The position numbers and the translations under genes were made by a program. The notes beneath the pieces are model-generated. The model made no database searches and was not told where the DNA came from. It worked only from the letters and a program-made list of their open reading frames with translations. Source: Torreya grandis (taxonomy: Eukaryota; Streptophyta; Pinopsida; Cupressales; Taxaceae). Taken from it: DNA of 64,000 nt. Numbering within the stretch: the stretch's first letter is position 1; each line of letters begins with the position of its first letter. The DNA lies in contig JARHVA010001427.1 in NCBI GenBank assembly GCA_037957365.1, positions 1,388,001 through 1,452,000 on the forward strand. The letters run 5' to 3'. Shown piece by piece: positions 10,150 through 22,412 of the stretch.

Positions 10150-12770
10150 ACTATCACTCTAGTGCCATATTCAATTTTGATGGTCTAAGTGATGGCTAAA
10201 TTCTACTAGAAAAAATCCCTAGCTAAAAGGTCAGTACCTTCATTACAAGTCATCTCTCTATAGGCACAATAACTACAAGTAGAGTAAGTAATTTCACAAT
10301 AACCCATAAAGCTATAGGCCCAACCAACATATTTAGCACACCCACAAGCTCTAGCATAATAAGAGAAAGGAAAGAGGAAATCACCTACGTATAGAGCCTC
10401 ACTATCTCTTCCAAAGAAAAAAACCTAACAAACAAATTCATGGCTCAATCATCCCATGGTTCCATGAATAGATGATGAGTGTGACCTACCTAAGTTATGG
10501 GTATAATAATGGAAAGTGATTTAATCAATGTTGGAAGACATCATAATAGAGGTGTATGATGCAGATAAGGAGAAGGAGTTCTAATTTTATAAATCAAAAA
10601 TGCACTTACCAAGTATAAAATTAGGAAAGATAATACCTTTGGGTTAATATTACTCAAGCATCTTATTCTATCTATGTTGATATTGTAGGATAATAATTAC
10701 CTCCTTGTAAGTTAGAGACTAAAATATTTTCAATAGAACTAGCTATAGGATCATCAGCTATGCAGGTGTTCAATTTATCTATAGAAGGTAGTCCTACACA
10801 AATATTGTTCTAGTGACCATGTATACATTCATCTGCTAAGCCATCACAAACCTTTAGAATAAATTAATGCACAATAGTCTCACACAACCCAACAAAAACC
10901 TTAGCCCCATGGTTTAAAGGAAAAAAATTAGATCCTCAAGCCTCTAACAAAATCTAAGAGAAAAAAGTTGGTACAAAAAGGTTAGCTAGGTGAAGTGAAA
11001 TCATTCAAATATACTAAATTTGATATTTATATATAAGGGGATTAGTAATCCATGGATATAACCGTGACTGAGGAAGTAGATTAACAATAAACTGCATAGG
11101 GTGCATTTAAACCTGAGGAGGTGAAGGAGGAACAAAGACTAAGGAAACACAAGAACAAGAAATAGTACCAAAAGTAACATAACAAGAAGTTACATGGAGT
11201 CAATAAAAGAAGTAGTAAGATATAGACACTGAACAACTAAATAAATTTGAAGAATTAAAGGCTACATAGAAGTAATCCAAAGAAACAAAACCTATCATAA
11301 ATAAATTTGAGGAAGTAGAGGTTCTGTAAAAATAAGCTAAATAAGTTGTAGCCATAATGAAGAAATCCAAGGAAGTATAATTCATGTGCAAGCAAGCCAA
11401 AGAAGTGGAGGAAAAGAAAAAATAGAAAGAGGAATCCCAACAACAACAATAAGAGTCACATGCTATGCATCAAAAATAGAGGGAGCAAGAAACTCAAGCT
11501 AAGTCTGAAGCTAAATCCAAATCTAAGGTTGAGGTAAATGATAAATCCAAAGCCCAAGTTGATGCTCAATATAGGACCAAAGAGGAATCCAAAGCATCAT
11601 TTGAATACAACACTAAGGTTAAGGTGGAAAAAATAACCTAGGCCAAGGATCTCAAGGACATGTAATCACAATTAGAGGTAGCAACTACAACTCACACTAA
11701 GGGCATGAAAGAAGTATCATAAATCTCTTGCCAATGGCTATGGAATGTCCCTACTATATCAACATGATGGATTACTTTCTTGATTCCACTAGTTCAATTT
11801 ATAGATTCTCTTGTAACATATATGACCACATCCATGGCACTTGACACCACTATGATTTAAATATTATTAGACATGAACCAATTGTTTCTCTCTAAACATA
11901 TTGAAGGAGCAGTCACCCTCTAGGAATCCATTTGTGTAGAAAGCCAAAGATTTGGAGCAAGAAGTCCTGAGGATATGGGATGAAAATATTGAATAAAAAG
12001 AGAAGATGAAAAATATGATTCAACTAATCAATAATTCTTGTCCCACCTTAATTATGCAAGTACTACATGATGAAGTCATGTCAAAATACAAATAATTCAC
12101 TACTCTATTAACAAAACTAATAAAGAGTTGGGGATATACATAGAAATTTTTAGAATTACACACATAAAGACAAGATTTTAGGAAAGAAACATATGTCATA
12201 TGTCAACTCCTTGATGAGTAAGATCAAGTCCTAGACACCTCTACAAAGCAAGCCAAGTAGATATCCTAAGATATGTTAAACTAGAAATACCATTTAAATC
12301 AATCCTTGACTATTGTGAAGCCTAAATTTAACACTGTTGATAAAGCTAAAGCTATATACTAGAAGATCAAATAGAAACTATGGAGAAATTTAGTGGTGCA
12401 CTCAAATAATTAATGTATTTTAAGGATGTTTCAATATAAAATCTACAAGTATGGCATAATGAAACAATACACAACACTTTTGCATTCAGCCAACCCAAGA
12501 GGATAGCAAACAGATTAGATGAGCTCATTTTAAACATTCAATATAAATAATCTAGTGTTAAGACATTGGTTAAAATTTTAGGTGATGAGGATTTTCAAAA
12601 CATGATAAGTATCTAGGTACCATTGTGAATTCTACTTGCCATGGTACTTGAAGTGCTCACTAACTATAAAATGCTCAAACAAGATCTTGTTCAAGTTGAT
12701 ATGGTCATTGATTAGATAATAGAGGAACCCCAGTTCATTCCTCCATAATAGCTTTGACAATCACATAAGA
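10150..12770 (+). pseudogene. Long decayed Gln/Lys/Glu-rich reading frame, family unknown
   Basis: A protein-like frame can be followed on the plus strand for about 2.6 kb: one phase at 10261-10660, another around 11190-11780, a third from about 11940 to 12300 and on to about 12760. It is interrupted by many TAA/TAG codons, nearly all where a Gln-rich sequence suggests CAA/CAG was present. N-terminal part: Gln/Pro-rich, then ECDLPKLWV, SMLEDIIIEVYDADKEKEF and KMHLPSIKLGKIIPLG. Middle: highly charged Lys/Glu/Ala repeats such as QAKSEAKSKSKVEVNDKSKA, likely coiled coil. C-terminal part: VKTLVKILGDEDFQNMI, VLTNYKMLKQDLVQVDMVID, ending near EEPQFIPP. I do not recognise the family. It sits between the copia insertion and a candidate LTR, so it may be an ORF of an unclassified retroelement, or a host-gene relic. 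Confidence 0.5.
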
Positions 12771-12989
12771 GAGTAATATATATGTAAAGTCACAATATTC
12801 ACAACTACCTTTGGCAATAAATACATCAAAATCTAGTGAGTTAGTATTTTCCCAACCATAGAAACCTCTATAGCCACCCAACCAAACACCCCTTCAATTA
12901 TAGAAATAAGGTTTGCACATTTACTTTTTATGACTTATGACATATTTCAATTTTTTTAAGATATTCTAAACATTAGGAGCATGACTAGA

Positions 12990-13135
12990 ATGGTTGAAAA
13001 CCCATAAAAGGAATCTACCTAGTTATGTTAGTCTATTGAAAACCCAAAAGGGTGATGGGATAGTATGATACTTAGCTGAAAATCTAAAAGGGTGATGAAG
13101 TAGTGTGAAAAGGGTGAAAACTGGTAAATGGCACC
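12990..13135 (+). repeat. Imperfect short repeats of GAAAACCCAAAAGGGTGATG type
   Basis: Four degenerate copies of a motif built from GAAAACCC and AAAGGGTG occur in about 140 bases (near 12995, 13035, 13077 and 13110). Each unit has weak internal complementarity. They lie between the decayed frame and the candidate LTR, where plant retroelements often hold non-coding repeats. Confidence 0.4.
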
Positions 13136-13240
13136 TATAGTTATAATTATGAATTTTAATTGTGAATTATTTTCTTAGCTTTGTTCATATCAAATTGTGG
13201 CTTTATCTCAAGATGAAATAAATATTTAATTTTGAGAAAG

Positions 13241-13771
13241 TGTTGGATAAAGAATACAACTTAGTAAAATTATGAAGTATATAAGATGAACACATGTTCG
13301 AATTTTATGATTGTATTTTTGTATAAATTGTGTATGTATTCATCATTATAAGCCTAATCAGGTAATAGAATAATCTGAAAATTCTCTCCTTTTTATCTTG
13401 AAATGTTGGAATGTGAAGATGCAATAGGATTGTAAAAGACTATATATATCACTTTGATGTAATAAAATCTAGTTCGATCTGTTGGTAGAGATTAATATAA
13501 TAATTCTATTATGGTTTTCTTTATCTTCTTTTATGTATGGTTTGTGTGTAGTGAGTACTCTATTTTTCTTTAATCTATTATCTAATGTGATACTAGTTAT
13601 GGTTTAGATTTTATTTGTATTTATTTTTTCTTGATCTTTGGTTTATTCTTGTACATTGTAGATAGTTTATAATGTTGTTGTCTCTTTTTCTCCTATTTGT
13701 ATTCTCCACTATGTAAGTTATCCCTATTATTAGTATGTTATGAAGTATTTCAAGAAACCTCTGCTAACAAT
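13241..13771 (+). mobile_element. Candidate 3' LTR of an unclassified element
   Basis: The purine-rich GAGAAAG at 13234-13240 is followed by TGTTGGATAAAG, an LTR-like start. About 210 bases on come TATATATATC and, shortly after, GTAATAAAATC (TATA-like and poly(A)-like signals). CTAACA near 13771 is a possible end. No partner LTR was found: the copia insertion, or sequence left of 4878, may hide it. This would make the 10.15-12.77 kb frame the internal region of one element. Low confidence, motif-based only. Confidence 0.25.
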
Positions 13772-13822
13772 TTACACTATGTAATACATAAATGTTAGAA
13801 AGACATGCATAGATAAGATAAA

Positions 13823-13897
13823 GCTCCATAGTATAGTGGTTATAGAGTAATACCACCTACATAATATCACATGTGATTAATATGCCCCCAACTTAGC
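13823..13897 (+). tRNA. tRNA-like relic (decayed tRNA or tRNA-derived SINE head)
   Basis: CATAGTATAGTGGTTA matches the D-arm/A-box of plant tRNA-Asp (TAGTATAGTGGTTA). About 45 bases on, TGTGATTAATATGCCCCCAAC loosely follows the T-arm/B-box and 3' acceptor of the same tRNA, with many changes. The anticodon and acceptor stems do not pair well, so it is not a working tRNA. A tRNA-derived SINE head is the other reading; no SINE tail was seen. Confidence 0.25.
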
Positions 13898-13961
13898 ATG
13901 GTCAATGGGTAGAGGAGATTACAACATATTAATCTATGAAAAATCTTGTGTGTTATGGATA

Positions 13962-14339
13962 GCACTTCCTGTATACCCATGAAATACATGTGTGATATAA
14001 AAATAATATGATATATATAAATATTGAGATAAATAATATATTTCAAAGATGTAAACTAGATTGATAACCATGTTTAGGTCCTAGTTTTGTATTTTTTTTA
14101 ACAATATTTGAATACTTTTAAATTTTAACATTTTTATAAAATATCAAGGATGAAACTTAAATAAATCAAGGTGTGAAAATATAAGAAAGGAGAAAGTTCT
14201 CAACAACTATCAATGAAAGATGTGCACTAACAAGGATTTGAGTGGCTCATAAGAAGGAATTTTTCTCCTATGTAATTTAAATTAGGACTCTTATATGTCT
14301 ATATGATATTGAAAAATGTATTCAATTAGATTACTATAT
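13962..14339. repeat. Dispersed repeat segment B (partner at 55825-56204)
   Basis: Aligns by eye with 55825-56204 over about 380 bp, for example GATGTAAACTAGATTG..AACCATGTTTAGGTCCT and TGAGTGGCTC. Similarity stops at the gypsy LTR boundary at 14340. At 55 kb the same segment directly follows segment A; here segment A lies on the far side of the LTR. Confidence 0.7.
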
Positions 14340-14888
14340 TGGGATCTGCACCACAGAGCCTAAGACTGAGTGTGTAGGGGATAATCAAGTTTGGTTGTGT
14401 AGAGTGAATGCATGGAGATTATTCAGATGGAACAATCAAACACACATTTAATGGAGAATAATTATTACTTGTAGGAAATGAAACTTATGTTCATAAAATA
14501 ATGAATAGTAAATATAGATTATAATTTTTATAGCATATGTATATAGAGTAGATTTGTAGAGTAAGCTAACTATGTTATGACTATGTATATGGAATTGATT
14601 TATCTTTGTTGTTAAGTCCCTTGGCCAAATGCATATATTACATATTTATCATGCATAATATAATAACAATATTAACTATGATATAACTACCAAGGATGAT
14701 GTTGATAGGCACACCAATATCCTATCAGATGTGGTAGTTGTCAATGGTTTGAATAGTTAATGTCCAGGTTATCTTCAATGACTTTGACCTAGGGATCCTC
14801 CATCAGTGACTAATGGCTATTTGGGCCACATTTTAAATCATATGATTGAATTAGGCTAACATATGGTTATATTGAGGTGGAACCTAAA
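14340..14888 (-). repeat. 3' LTR of the gypsy element (left copy)
   Basis: Starts TGGGATCTGCACC on the plus strand and aligns with 19690-20228 up to GGTGGAACCTA. Shared blocks include GGTTGTGTAGAGTGAATGCA, GCATATATTACATATTTA and AATATCCTATCA. No convincing polypurine tract follows at 14889, so the true LTR may extend further than the alignable part. Confidence 0.75.
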
Positions 14889-14941
14889 GGATTAATCAAT
14901 TATATGAGTATATGCCTTTAAGATTCATATGACTATGACCT

Positions 14942-15130
14942 ATGAGGTGTGTAGTGAGGTGCACAGGATATGATCTAAGGTGACCATTTCATGAATGTAT
15001 ATGAGCATACATGGGACTTGTACATAAGTTTATCAGTAAACTTAAAGCAAAGAAGTGGACATGATTATGTGAGAGGTGATAACTCTATGTAGAAGAATAA
15101 ATGATGAGTGTATTACACTACATAGTGGTT
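14942..15130. repeat. Dispersed repeat segment A (partner at 55617-55805)
   Basis: Aligns with 55617-55805, for example GAGGTGTGTAGTGAGGTG..CAGGATA and the following GGGACTT.TACATAAG block. It lies just inside the gypsy element next to its left LTR. Confidence 0.65.
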
Positions 15131-15329
15131 TTACACATATATTTCACCCTTTATTAAAGAGTAATGGTCTCTATTACATCAATGTATAGCTAAGGAAATT
15201 ACATTTGAATTTGTTTATAAGTGTACCACTTAGTTTGATCATCATATTATCCAACCTTAACCACTCATAAAAGTTTATTTATGTCATGATAGGTGTGTGT
15301 GTCTATTATTTAGATTATTTGGCCCTTCT

Positions 15330-16440
15330 TTATAGGGCATAAGTGTTCAGGAACCAAATTATAAGGATGTTATTTTATTATTGGCTTAAGAATTGGTAGA
15401 GTGTATGTCTTGATAAGTTCCACATTGAAGACTGGGTGCATGCCAAAGTATTCTGGTAGATCAAGAACAAAGATGTTTTAAATAGTTATTCACAAAATGG
15501 TTTAAATACCATATCATATAAGATTGATCTTCTAGTGTGGACCTTTGAATAATTCCTTATGAAGGTGTTTTAAAACTTTATCACCAATTCATAATGCATG
15601 AGGTGTGTGATGTGGATTGTGGCACTCCTAATTTTCTTGTGTGTGAGAGAGAATCTATAAAACCTACTTATGAACAAATTGTATGTGTCGTAGAAACTTA
15701 TTAACTTTGTCTACTTCCTATTCCTATGTGCATGAATCAATTATAGCTAGTACACAGTAAGAGATGTATAGAGGTACCAAGGGTTGAAACCTAAGACATG
15801 TCTAGAATAGATTGTGACCTATAAAGATGTGTAGAGTTCTATTATAGGCATGTTTAATGTATGAGAAATTTTCATCTAAAGCGTGATAATGTATATGGCT
15901 GTAAAGTCACATAATATTAACAATTTTATAATTGACCACCTTGGTTTGACCATCTATCTATGGATAAAACATCATTGACTACTCTAGTTGCATACCCATC
16001 AAGTCCCATAATGCTTTCCAAAGTGACTTACAAAGTGTGAATCTTGATCAAAAATGATAGACATTAGAATCCCAAAATGAACCCAAACATGGTTGAATAA
16101 TATTATGTAGTGTCAACTACATCAATGTATTTATTTTATATAACCATGATAGCCATCTTAGAAAAACTATCCACTACAATGAACACAGTGTCATGTTATC
16201 ATCTCATTTTAGGTAACCTAGTCATGACATCCATGTTGATAGATTCCCATGGTCTAGATAAATTTGATAGAGGTGTGTAAAGTCCCATCTTCCTACTTTT
16301 TGTCTTGGTGATGTGACAAGGAATGCAAAACTTGATATGGTGTTCCATATCTATGTGCATGTTCATCCAATAGAAGTGCAAATGTAATGCAAATAGATTT
16401 TTTGTCATGTTAAAGTGTCATGAGGTCTTGGCATAATGCA
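15330..16440 (-). pseudogene. Gypsy integrase remnant
   Basis: Minus-strand translation shows the HHCC zinc-binding region (HFYWMNMHIDMEHHIKFC, IPCHITKTKSRK; 16199-16408), the WESINMDVMTRLPK start of the core, an FSKMA-like block, and YPQIDGQTKVVNYK-like sequence near 15950 broken by a stop. The catalytic Glu of the DGQTEVVNR-type motif is Lys. The first Asp (NMDVM) is kept. The 3' part below about 15850 is too decayed to decide whether a chromodomain was present. Confidence 0.85.
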
Positions 16441-16449
16441 CCTCCTAGA

Positions 16450-17920
16450 TGAGTCATTAGTGAGATGCCCCATTAGGAACATAGAGATGTCTAAACTTGT
16501 AGAGAAGTTGATTAAATAAGTAGAACTCTTGAATTTGTTTAGCTTGTACTAGGTTGGTGTATGTCACTACAAAGTCCCAGTCATTTGTTTATAGGGATAC
16601 CTAGTCCAACACCATGATGAGCACATGAATCAGTGGTCAGCTAAGGTAATCTATTGCTTTGTTTCCCTTCCCTTTATTGTACTTGATCACAATATGGAAC
16701 TATTTTATGTAATTCATCCATTTAATATGTCATGAATTCTCTAGCTTATTCTACATCTATAGGAATTTAAGTGGTTTGTGATCTAAATGAATAACTATCT
16801 CCTTCCCCAGAATGTAGTGGCATAATTACTTGATTGCTTACATAATAACATATAGTTATTTTTCATAGGTGGAGTACATTTTCATCATGTTGTTGAAAAT
16901 TATGATTCGTATGTGACTGAATGTCCATGCTACATAAGCATTACATTGAGTGCATAATTAGACACATCAATGTGAATTTCAAAGGAACGCATAATTTTGG
17001 GAATTACAAGAAAAAGCACTACACATAGGTGTTGTGCGAGTGCCTAAAAATCATTTTATTTTTCATGAGTCTAATTAAACTTAGATTTTACATGTTTTAT
17101 CTAGATGGAATCCCAAGAAATCTATGAGAAACCAAGGATGAACCTATAGTATAAGCTAGTGAGACCAAGCAAACTCCTCAATTCTATGAGATTGCAAGGA
17201 GTATGCTAATATTGGATCAATTTTATCTCCTTTGGGTCTACATAGATGCCTATGTTATTAATTATGTACCTAAATTATTAGATCTACATAATGCCAAACA
17301 CAAACTTTGCTAATTTGGCTGGTAGCTTGTGTTGATGCAAGGTGTCAAAGTCATGCAAGATGTGATCCAAATGCTCCTCCTAATTATTATTAAAGATGAT
17401 AATTCGATCCAAGTATATTATGATTAATTAGTTGATAAAAGGCTTGACTAGCTCATCCATCAATTTCATGAATGTGGTTGGTGCATTAATTAGGTTGAAA
17501 GGCATGACCAACCATTCATACAATCCTTCTAGTGTCTTGAATTTTGTCTTCCATGTGTCTTCAAGATGGACTAGACCCTAATGGTAACCTGACTTAAATT
17601 CAATCTTGCTGAAGTATTGAGCACCTCAGATTTGGTCCAAAAGGTTGTTAATGTGTGTCATTGGGTACTAATTCTTCACTATTATCTTGTTGAGTGCATG
17701 ATAGTATATACAGAGTCTATGGGACCCATCCTTAGGTATGAGGACTATTAGACTCTTGTAAGGCAAATATCTCATCTTGATATTTATTTGATCAAGGATC
17801 CATTGTATTTGGCACTAGATTTCATCATTCTCTAAAATTGATCTTTAAAATAGGGGGTTATTCAAAAGAGGAGATCCAGGAACCAAATCAATACAATGCT
17901 TTATTGTGTGGTGTTATAAG
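16450..17920 (-). pseudogene. Gypsy reverse transcriptase and RNase H remnant
   Basis: RT blocks on the minus strand include [58 protein letters not shown] and IIYLDRIIIF. The catalytic box normally reads YLDD; here it is YLDR (17404-17415). RNase H follows: HLDHKPLKFL near 16780 and IKYNKGKGNKAIDYLS near 16670. Stops recur, mostly where Arg or Gln is usual. Confidence 0.88.
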
Positions 17921-18049
17921 GCCTTTAAGATATATGAAGACTTCACTATGTTACTTCAATAACTTGTTGAGATATTATTTTTTAATTTTGTGTGAGTGTG
18001 GTTGACTTCTAGATTGTGTTTTATCATTGGTTGTGTAGGTGTGTTAGGG

Positions 18050-19676
18050 TGCACTATGAGCAACATGAAATTTTATGCATGCAAGATAAGTTTATGACAT
18101 TACTTGGTAGAGACCAAGGTAAATTTGGTCATGGGTGGTGACTTGAAGAGGTGGTATAATTTATCTTAGGCACAAATAGGCCATTTTCATGGCTTGGCTT
18201 GATATTCAACCTCACATTAATAAATATATGGTCTTCCCAATAAGACATCATAGACCTCCAAAGGTGTGATGTCACAAGTGACATTATCCTCCATAGGCTT
18301 GAATTTGTATTGGATAGTTCACCATCATCATACCTATATATCTTTTCCTTGTTAAAACCACCCTAAATAATATGGCTTAGGGTGCATAATAGTGTTAATA
18401 ATGAGGCATTGAGATGTGGATTGTGTAATTATGTTCTTCTAACTACCACTATTGATGATGATGTTTATATGTTGACCCTTCACCTAGAATGTGGTGTGGA
18501 AGAGACATTCATGATCTTCATAAATATCAATCATGGTGTTTTTGATAAATAGAAAAGATGAATATATATTAGTGTTATCCATTTGTGTGGATATTAATAT
18601 ATATTATGCAATCAAGGACTACTGTGCACAACATTTAGAGTCATCATAGATGGATGAGTGATGGTGATAGCACTACTTAACACTTGATTTCTTATTGTAT
18701 TTGTTTGAAGTAGAAGATGTAGTATCCTTAAAGTGTTGTGAAATATTTTGAGGCTACTTACCTTTGTGATAAGTATTGTGATTCTATGCAAAAGGATATA
18801 ATGTGAATTTATGCAAGGGTTTGGCCTTGTACACTATCTTTGATGAAGAGATGGATTTTTTCTTCATCATTACCTTGAATTTGATCTTGGTAGCATTATG
18901 ATATGATTATTTAAAAGAATCAAAATTCAAGAACTCAAGTTTCAAAAGTATATAAGGTGAGAGTCCATTGATTTAATTGAGCACCTTATGTTGTTCACTC
19001 AAGTTCTATTGTAGGTGTGTAAAATAGTCATGGAATGAGTTGATGTAATATTCCATTGAATGATCCTTACACTTTCATATTAATTATAACTTGATGTATT
19101 CATATTCAAAGTGTCATAAAGGGTAGTATTCCTCCTTCATTACATCAACAAAATTCTTTCAAGATTCAATTGGATTCACTTATTACACACTATGAATTGA
19201 AGGTATCCCATTAGTTGATAATCAAAATGGACATCTTTAGTATTATGAAGGTGATATTCTCAATATAGGTGAAGTAGTTGATTGATAAGTATGTTTTGAT
19301 CTATCAAACCCAATCATCTAGTACTTTGGCATCCATCTGGCCTTTGAATAGAGGTATGTTGAGATTGAATTATACTTTAAATGGGGTTTTTTGCTAGAAG
19401 TATTATGGAGTATACTCTTGAGATGGATGAGAAGGCATAATATTGAGATGCATCATTAACTTGTAGAACTAGCCAAAAAAATTGTTGCATTGTGCCTCCA
19501 CTACATTAGTGATGAGCCTTTAAACTTCTAGGGTTGTCTCAAGCTAGTTTTGAGCATCATCCATCTTAGTTTCATTGTAATGTTATTCTATAATTTATAA
19601 ATCAAATTTGATTGTTAAACCTTGTCTCTCTCATTGGGCTCATGTGGTTATATGCATTAAAATGAATAGAACATAA
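18050..19676 (-). pseudogene. Gypsy gag-protease remnant
   Basis: The protease region is readable at about 18120-18500 on the minus strand: GQHINIIINSGS (usually I-D-S-G-A/S, so the catalytic Asp appears as Asn), NIITQSTSQCL, and DITPLEVYDVLLGRPYIY. Upstream gag is strongly decayed; Lys- and Ser-rich stretches near 18600-18900 probably held the zinc-knuckle linker. Gag N-terminal domains cannot be bounded. Confidence 0.7.
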
Positions 19677-19687
19677 CTCTAATACTA
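19677..19687 (-). promoter_or_regulatory. Decayed primer binding site, tRNA-iMet type
   Basis: Minus strand reads TAGTATTAGAG, followed by TTATG, two transitions away from TGGTATCAGAG plus CTATG. It sits two bases from the right LTR start at 19690. Confidence 0.7.
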
Positions 19688-19689
19688 AA

Positions 19690-20228
19690 TGATTTGTACC
19701 ATGGGACCCAAGACTAAGTATGTGGGGGATAACTGAGTTTAATTGTGTAGAGTGAATGCACAAAGAGTATTTAAATGAAAAAATCAAACACACATTCAAT
19801 GGAGTGGAAGTCTTACAATAAATGTAACTTTTATTCATAAATTAAAAAAGGGAATACAAAGTACAATGTTTATAGTGTGTGTATATAGAGTAGACACATG
19901 GAGTAAACTAAATATGGTATGAATGTGTATATGTCATTAATTGAGATGTGATGTTAACTCCCTTGGTCAGATGCATATATTACATATTTAACATGCATAA
20001 TATAAGATAAGTATGAACTATTGTATAGCAACCAAGGAAGATGTTATAGTCATGTCAATATCCTATCATATGTGGTAGTTGGAAATAGTATGAATAATTA
20101 ATGTCTAGAATATATTTAATGACCTCTAACCTTAGGATCCTCTATTAAAAATTAATAGTTAGTTGCACCACATATTGAATCACACAGTCAGTATAGACTA
20201 GCACATGGTTTTGTTTAGGTGGGGCCTA
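19690..20228 (-). repeat. 5' LTR of the gypsy element (right copy)
   Basis: Aligns with 14340-14888. It ends in GGTGGGGCCTA, overlapping by CTA with the start of repeat D1. Because the junction coincides with D1's left edge, either the LTR or D1 is truncated here. Confidence 0.75.
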
Positions 20229-22400
20229 CTAGAGACTCTAGGTTGTACCCTTGCTAAGGATAGGAGTGTCCATGTCCTAATCCCCAAACTTAGGCTAACA
20301 TGGGAATGACCCTAGGCTACGGGTTACCTAATGTTGGGCCAAACCTCTAAATTTTAAGGGTTAGCTCTCATGATTTTCTCTTTTTAGTGTTTTTTCTAAT
20401 ACATAAATAGTTGGGGTGAAAAGAGTAAAAAATATTCATAATTAAAACCTATCTAACATGTGTTGATGCACCATGAATTCAGTTATCCACTCATAAGCTT
20501 GAAATCTCACACACTAATAGACTAAACACAACCAAACATACATCTTCATGAGTCATATGCATAAGTTTTTCATATGGAGGTTATATTAGATGAATTAAAT
20601 GACAAGGTTACAACTAATAGGTCTCTTATAAGACTCTCACTAGTCATGTCACACTTGAATACTTCATTACCTACCCTTCTACACTCCACATGACCTGCAT
20701 AAGACACTTTCTTGACATCTAGGTAAACTTGGACCTATAATGGAAAGAATATCATCACATTTTCATATCAAACTAATATAAACACACTATAATTTCACCA
20801 TGAAATAGATTAAAAAGTCTATTATTTAGTCTAAGTGGATGTACAAGTACAAATTCTAATACAATATTCTCATACCAGCCTGAGGGATATAAATCAAGGC
20901 TTAGAATCTTGAATATATAGAATAATGGAATCAGAGAGAGGGTATAATCTCATAAAAGAGTGGATATGAGGGTCATAAATGACCAAGTCCACTCAAAAAT
21001 ACAATTACATCAATTACATAGCCTCTTTCAATCTTCTCATGCATTGAATCTCATTGGTGGCTCCTTCCATGAGTTGTTGGCATTGGAAAATAGGTAAGGG
21101 AGGTTGAGTCAAATTTATTTACACTTTTTCAAAGGCTTTAACATGATTATAATATTCCATCATGTTCCCTTATGGCAATTACAATTATCAATTTGGCCAC
21201 CATGATCATGTAGCAGTCCATACTCCTTTAGACCAAATTGGCAAGGTCAAATAAACTATCTTATTCTCCCATTATATCTATTAAATATGCATTTAATACC
21301 CTTAAAATATAATTTACCAATGTAACATCCCTAAATTTACTCATTTTATTTGGCTTTCAATGCCAACTTGGCTCTCTTTAATGACAACATAGGACAATTA
21401 GTCTTATTAGGCCTAATTGCCTAAGTATTGATGTACTAGCCTCCATGAAACCTAAAACAGAGCTTAGAAACCTATGTATGAGTAAGATCCATGTCTAAAT
21501 AAACATCTCCAACCCTATCATAGGCTTAGGATTTCATTATAAACTTGAACACTTTCCAATCTAATTGGTTCACTCTTTTTAAGCATGGAAGACTAGTAGT
21601 TTTACACAAGCTGGTAGGAGCATTTCTAGGTGAATTTATAAGAAAATTATGATTTGAGGAGGTGTATAAGGTCTAAAAATCTAATCTCTAATGATTTTAA
21701 TCATACTAAACTATCAAAAACTTTTCACTCTACTTAAAATCCTAAAATAAGCTAAGTACCATTAGGTGGATCCATTCTAAGTGTAATTCTTGTTTTAATA
21801 GCTATTCAGACCATTATTGGATGTTATGGCATCAAAATATCAAATTTTCTAGGACTAGGTCTAACTAGGGTTTTAGGGAGGTTTAGGAGTACTTATGAGT
21901 CTTAAGGATGGTTTATACACTACGTGCATCCTAGTCAAGAACAAAATCCATGAATACATATGGCATAGACCTACCTAACTTTCATGAATGGCTAGGATTC
22001 CAATGTAAAGGATGGGAAAATATATTAGCATCCAAAATTGACCCTAAGTAGCTTATAAGCCATTTTTGAATGCCTATGTTCTTAAAATTTGTTCATAGAT
22101 TTTGGCCACCCAATCCCAATAAATATATCATGGATTACAATTATACATGTGTACTTAAAACATACTAGGAGATTTGGCTCTAAAATTTTGTGTGATGGAG
22201 TGGGTGAGCTCCTAAAGTTGGCACTTAAATTGTCGGTATAGGGTTGAGTACTTTGAGAAAAGTATTAAATATACCCTAAATATTTTTCACTCCTTTACAT
22301 TTAAAATATCTTATATCAGGTCTCTATCATCCTCATAACCCTTTAATTAACCATACAATATGGTATAATAGATTCAAAAATCTTTAATATGGATCAAAGG

Positions 22401-22412
22401 TCTGTAAATAGG
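22401..22412 (+). promoter_or_regulatory. TATA-like box in D1
   Basis: TCTGTAAATAGG, aligned with TCTATAAATAGG in D2 at 42255-42266. Conservation between the copies and the position 2.2 kb into the repeat suit an LTR promoter reading rightward; D1 has lost the best base. Confidence 0.35.

Larger units (their letters stand above)
14340..20228 (-). mobile_element. Ty3/gypsy LTR retrotransposon, decayed
   Basis: Minus-strand element of about 5.9 kb. LTR-like copies at about 14340-14888 and 19690-20228 align at roughly 80-83% by eye. A decayed tRNA-iMet primer binding site abuts the right copy. Internal domains on the minus strand run gag, protease, RT, RNase H, integrase, the Ty3/gypsy order. 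All have stops. The outer right boundary is unclear: the LTR similarity ends as the sequence passes into repeat D1 at 20229, so the right LTR may be truncated. No clear target duplication was found. Confidence 0.85.

Noticed and set aside
10150..12770. A nuclear genetic code in which TAA/TAG mean glutamine
   Set aside because: Many stops do sit at Gln positions, but TGA at Trp positions, frameshifts, lost catalytic residues and diverged LTRs show ordinary pseudogene decay in a plant-like genome.
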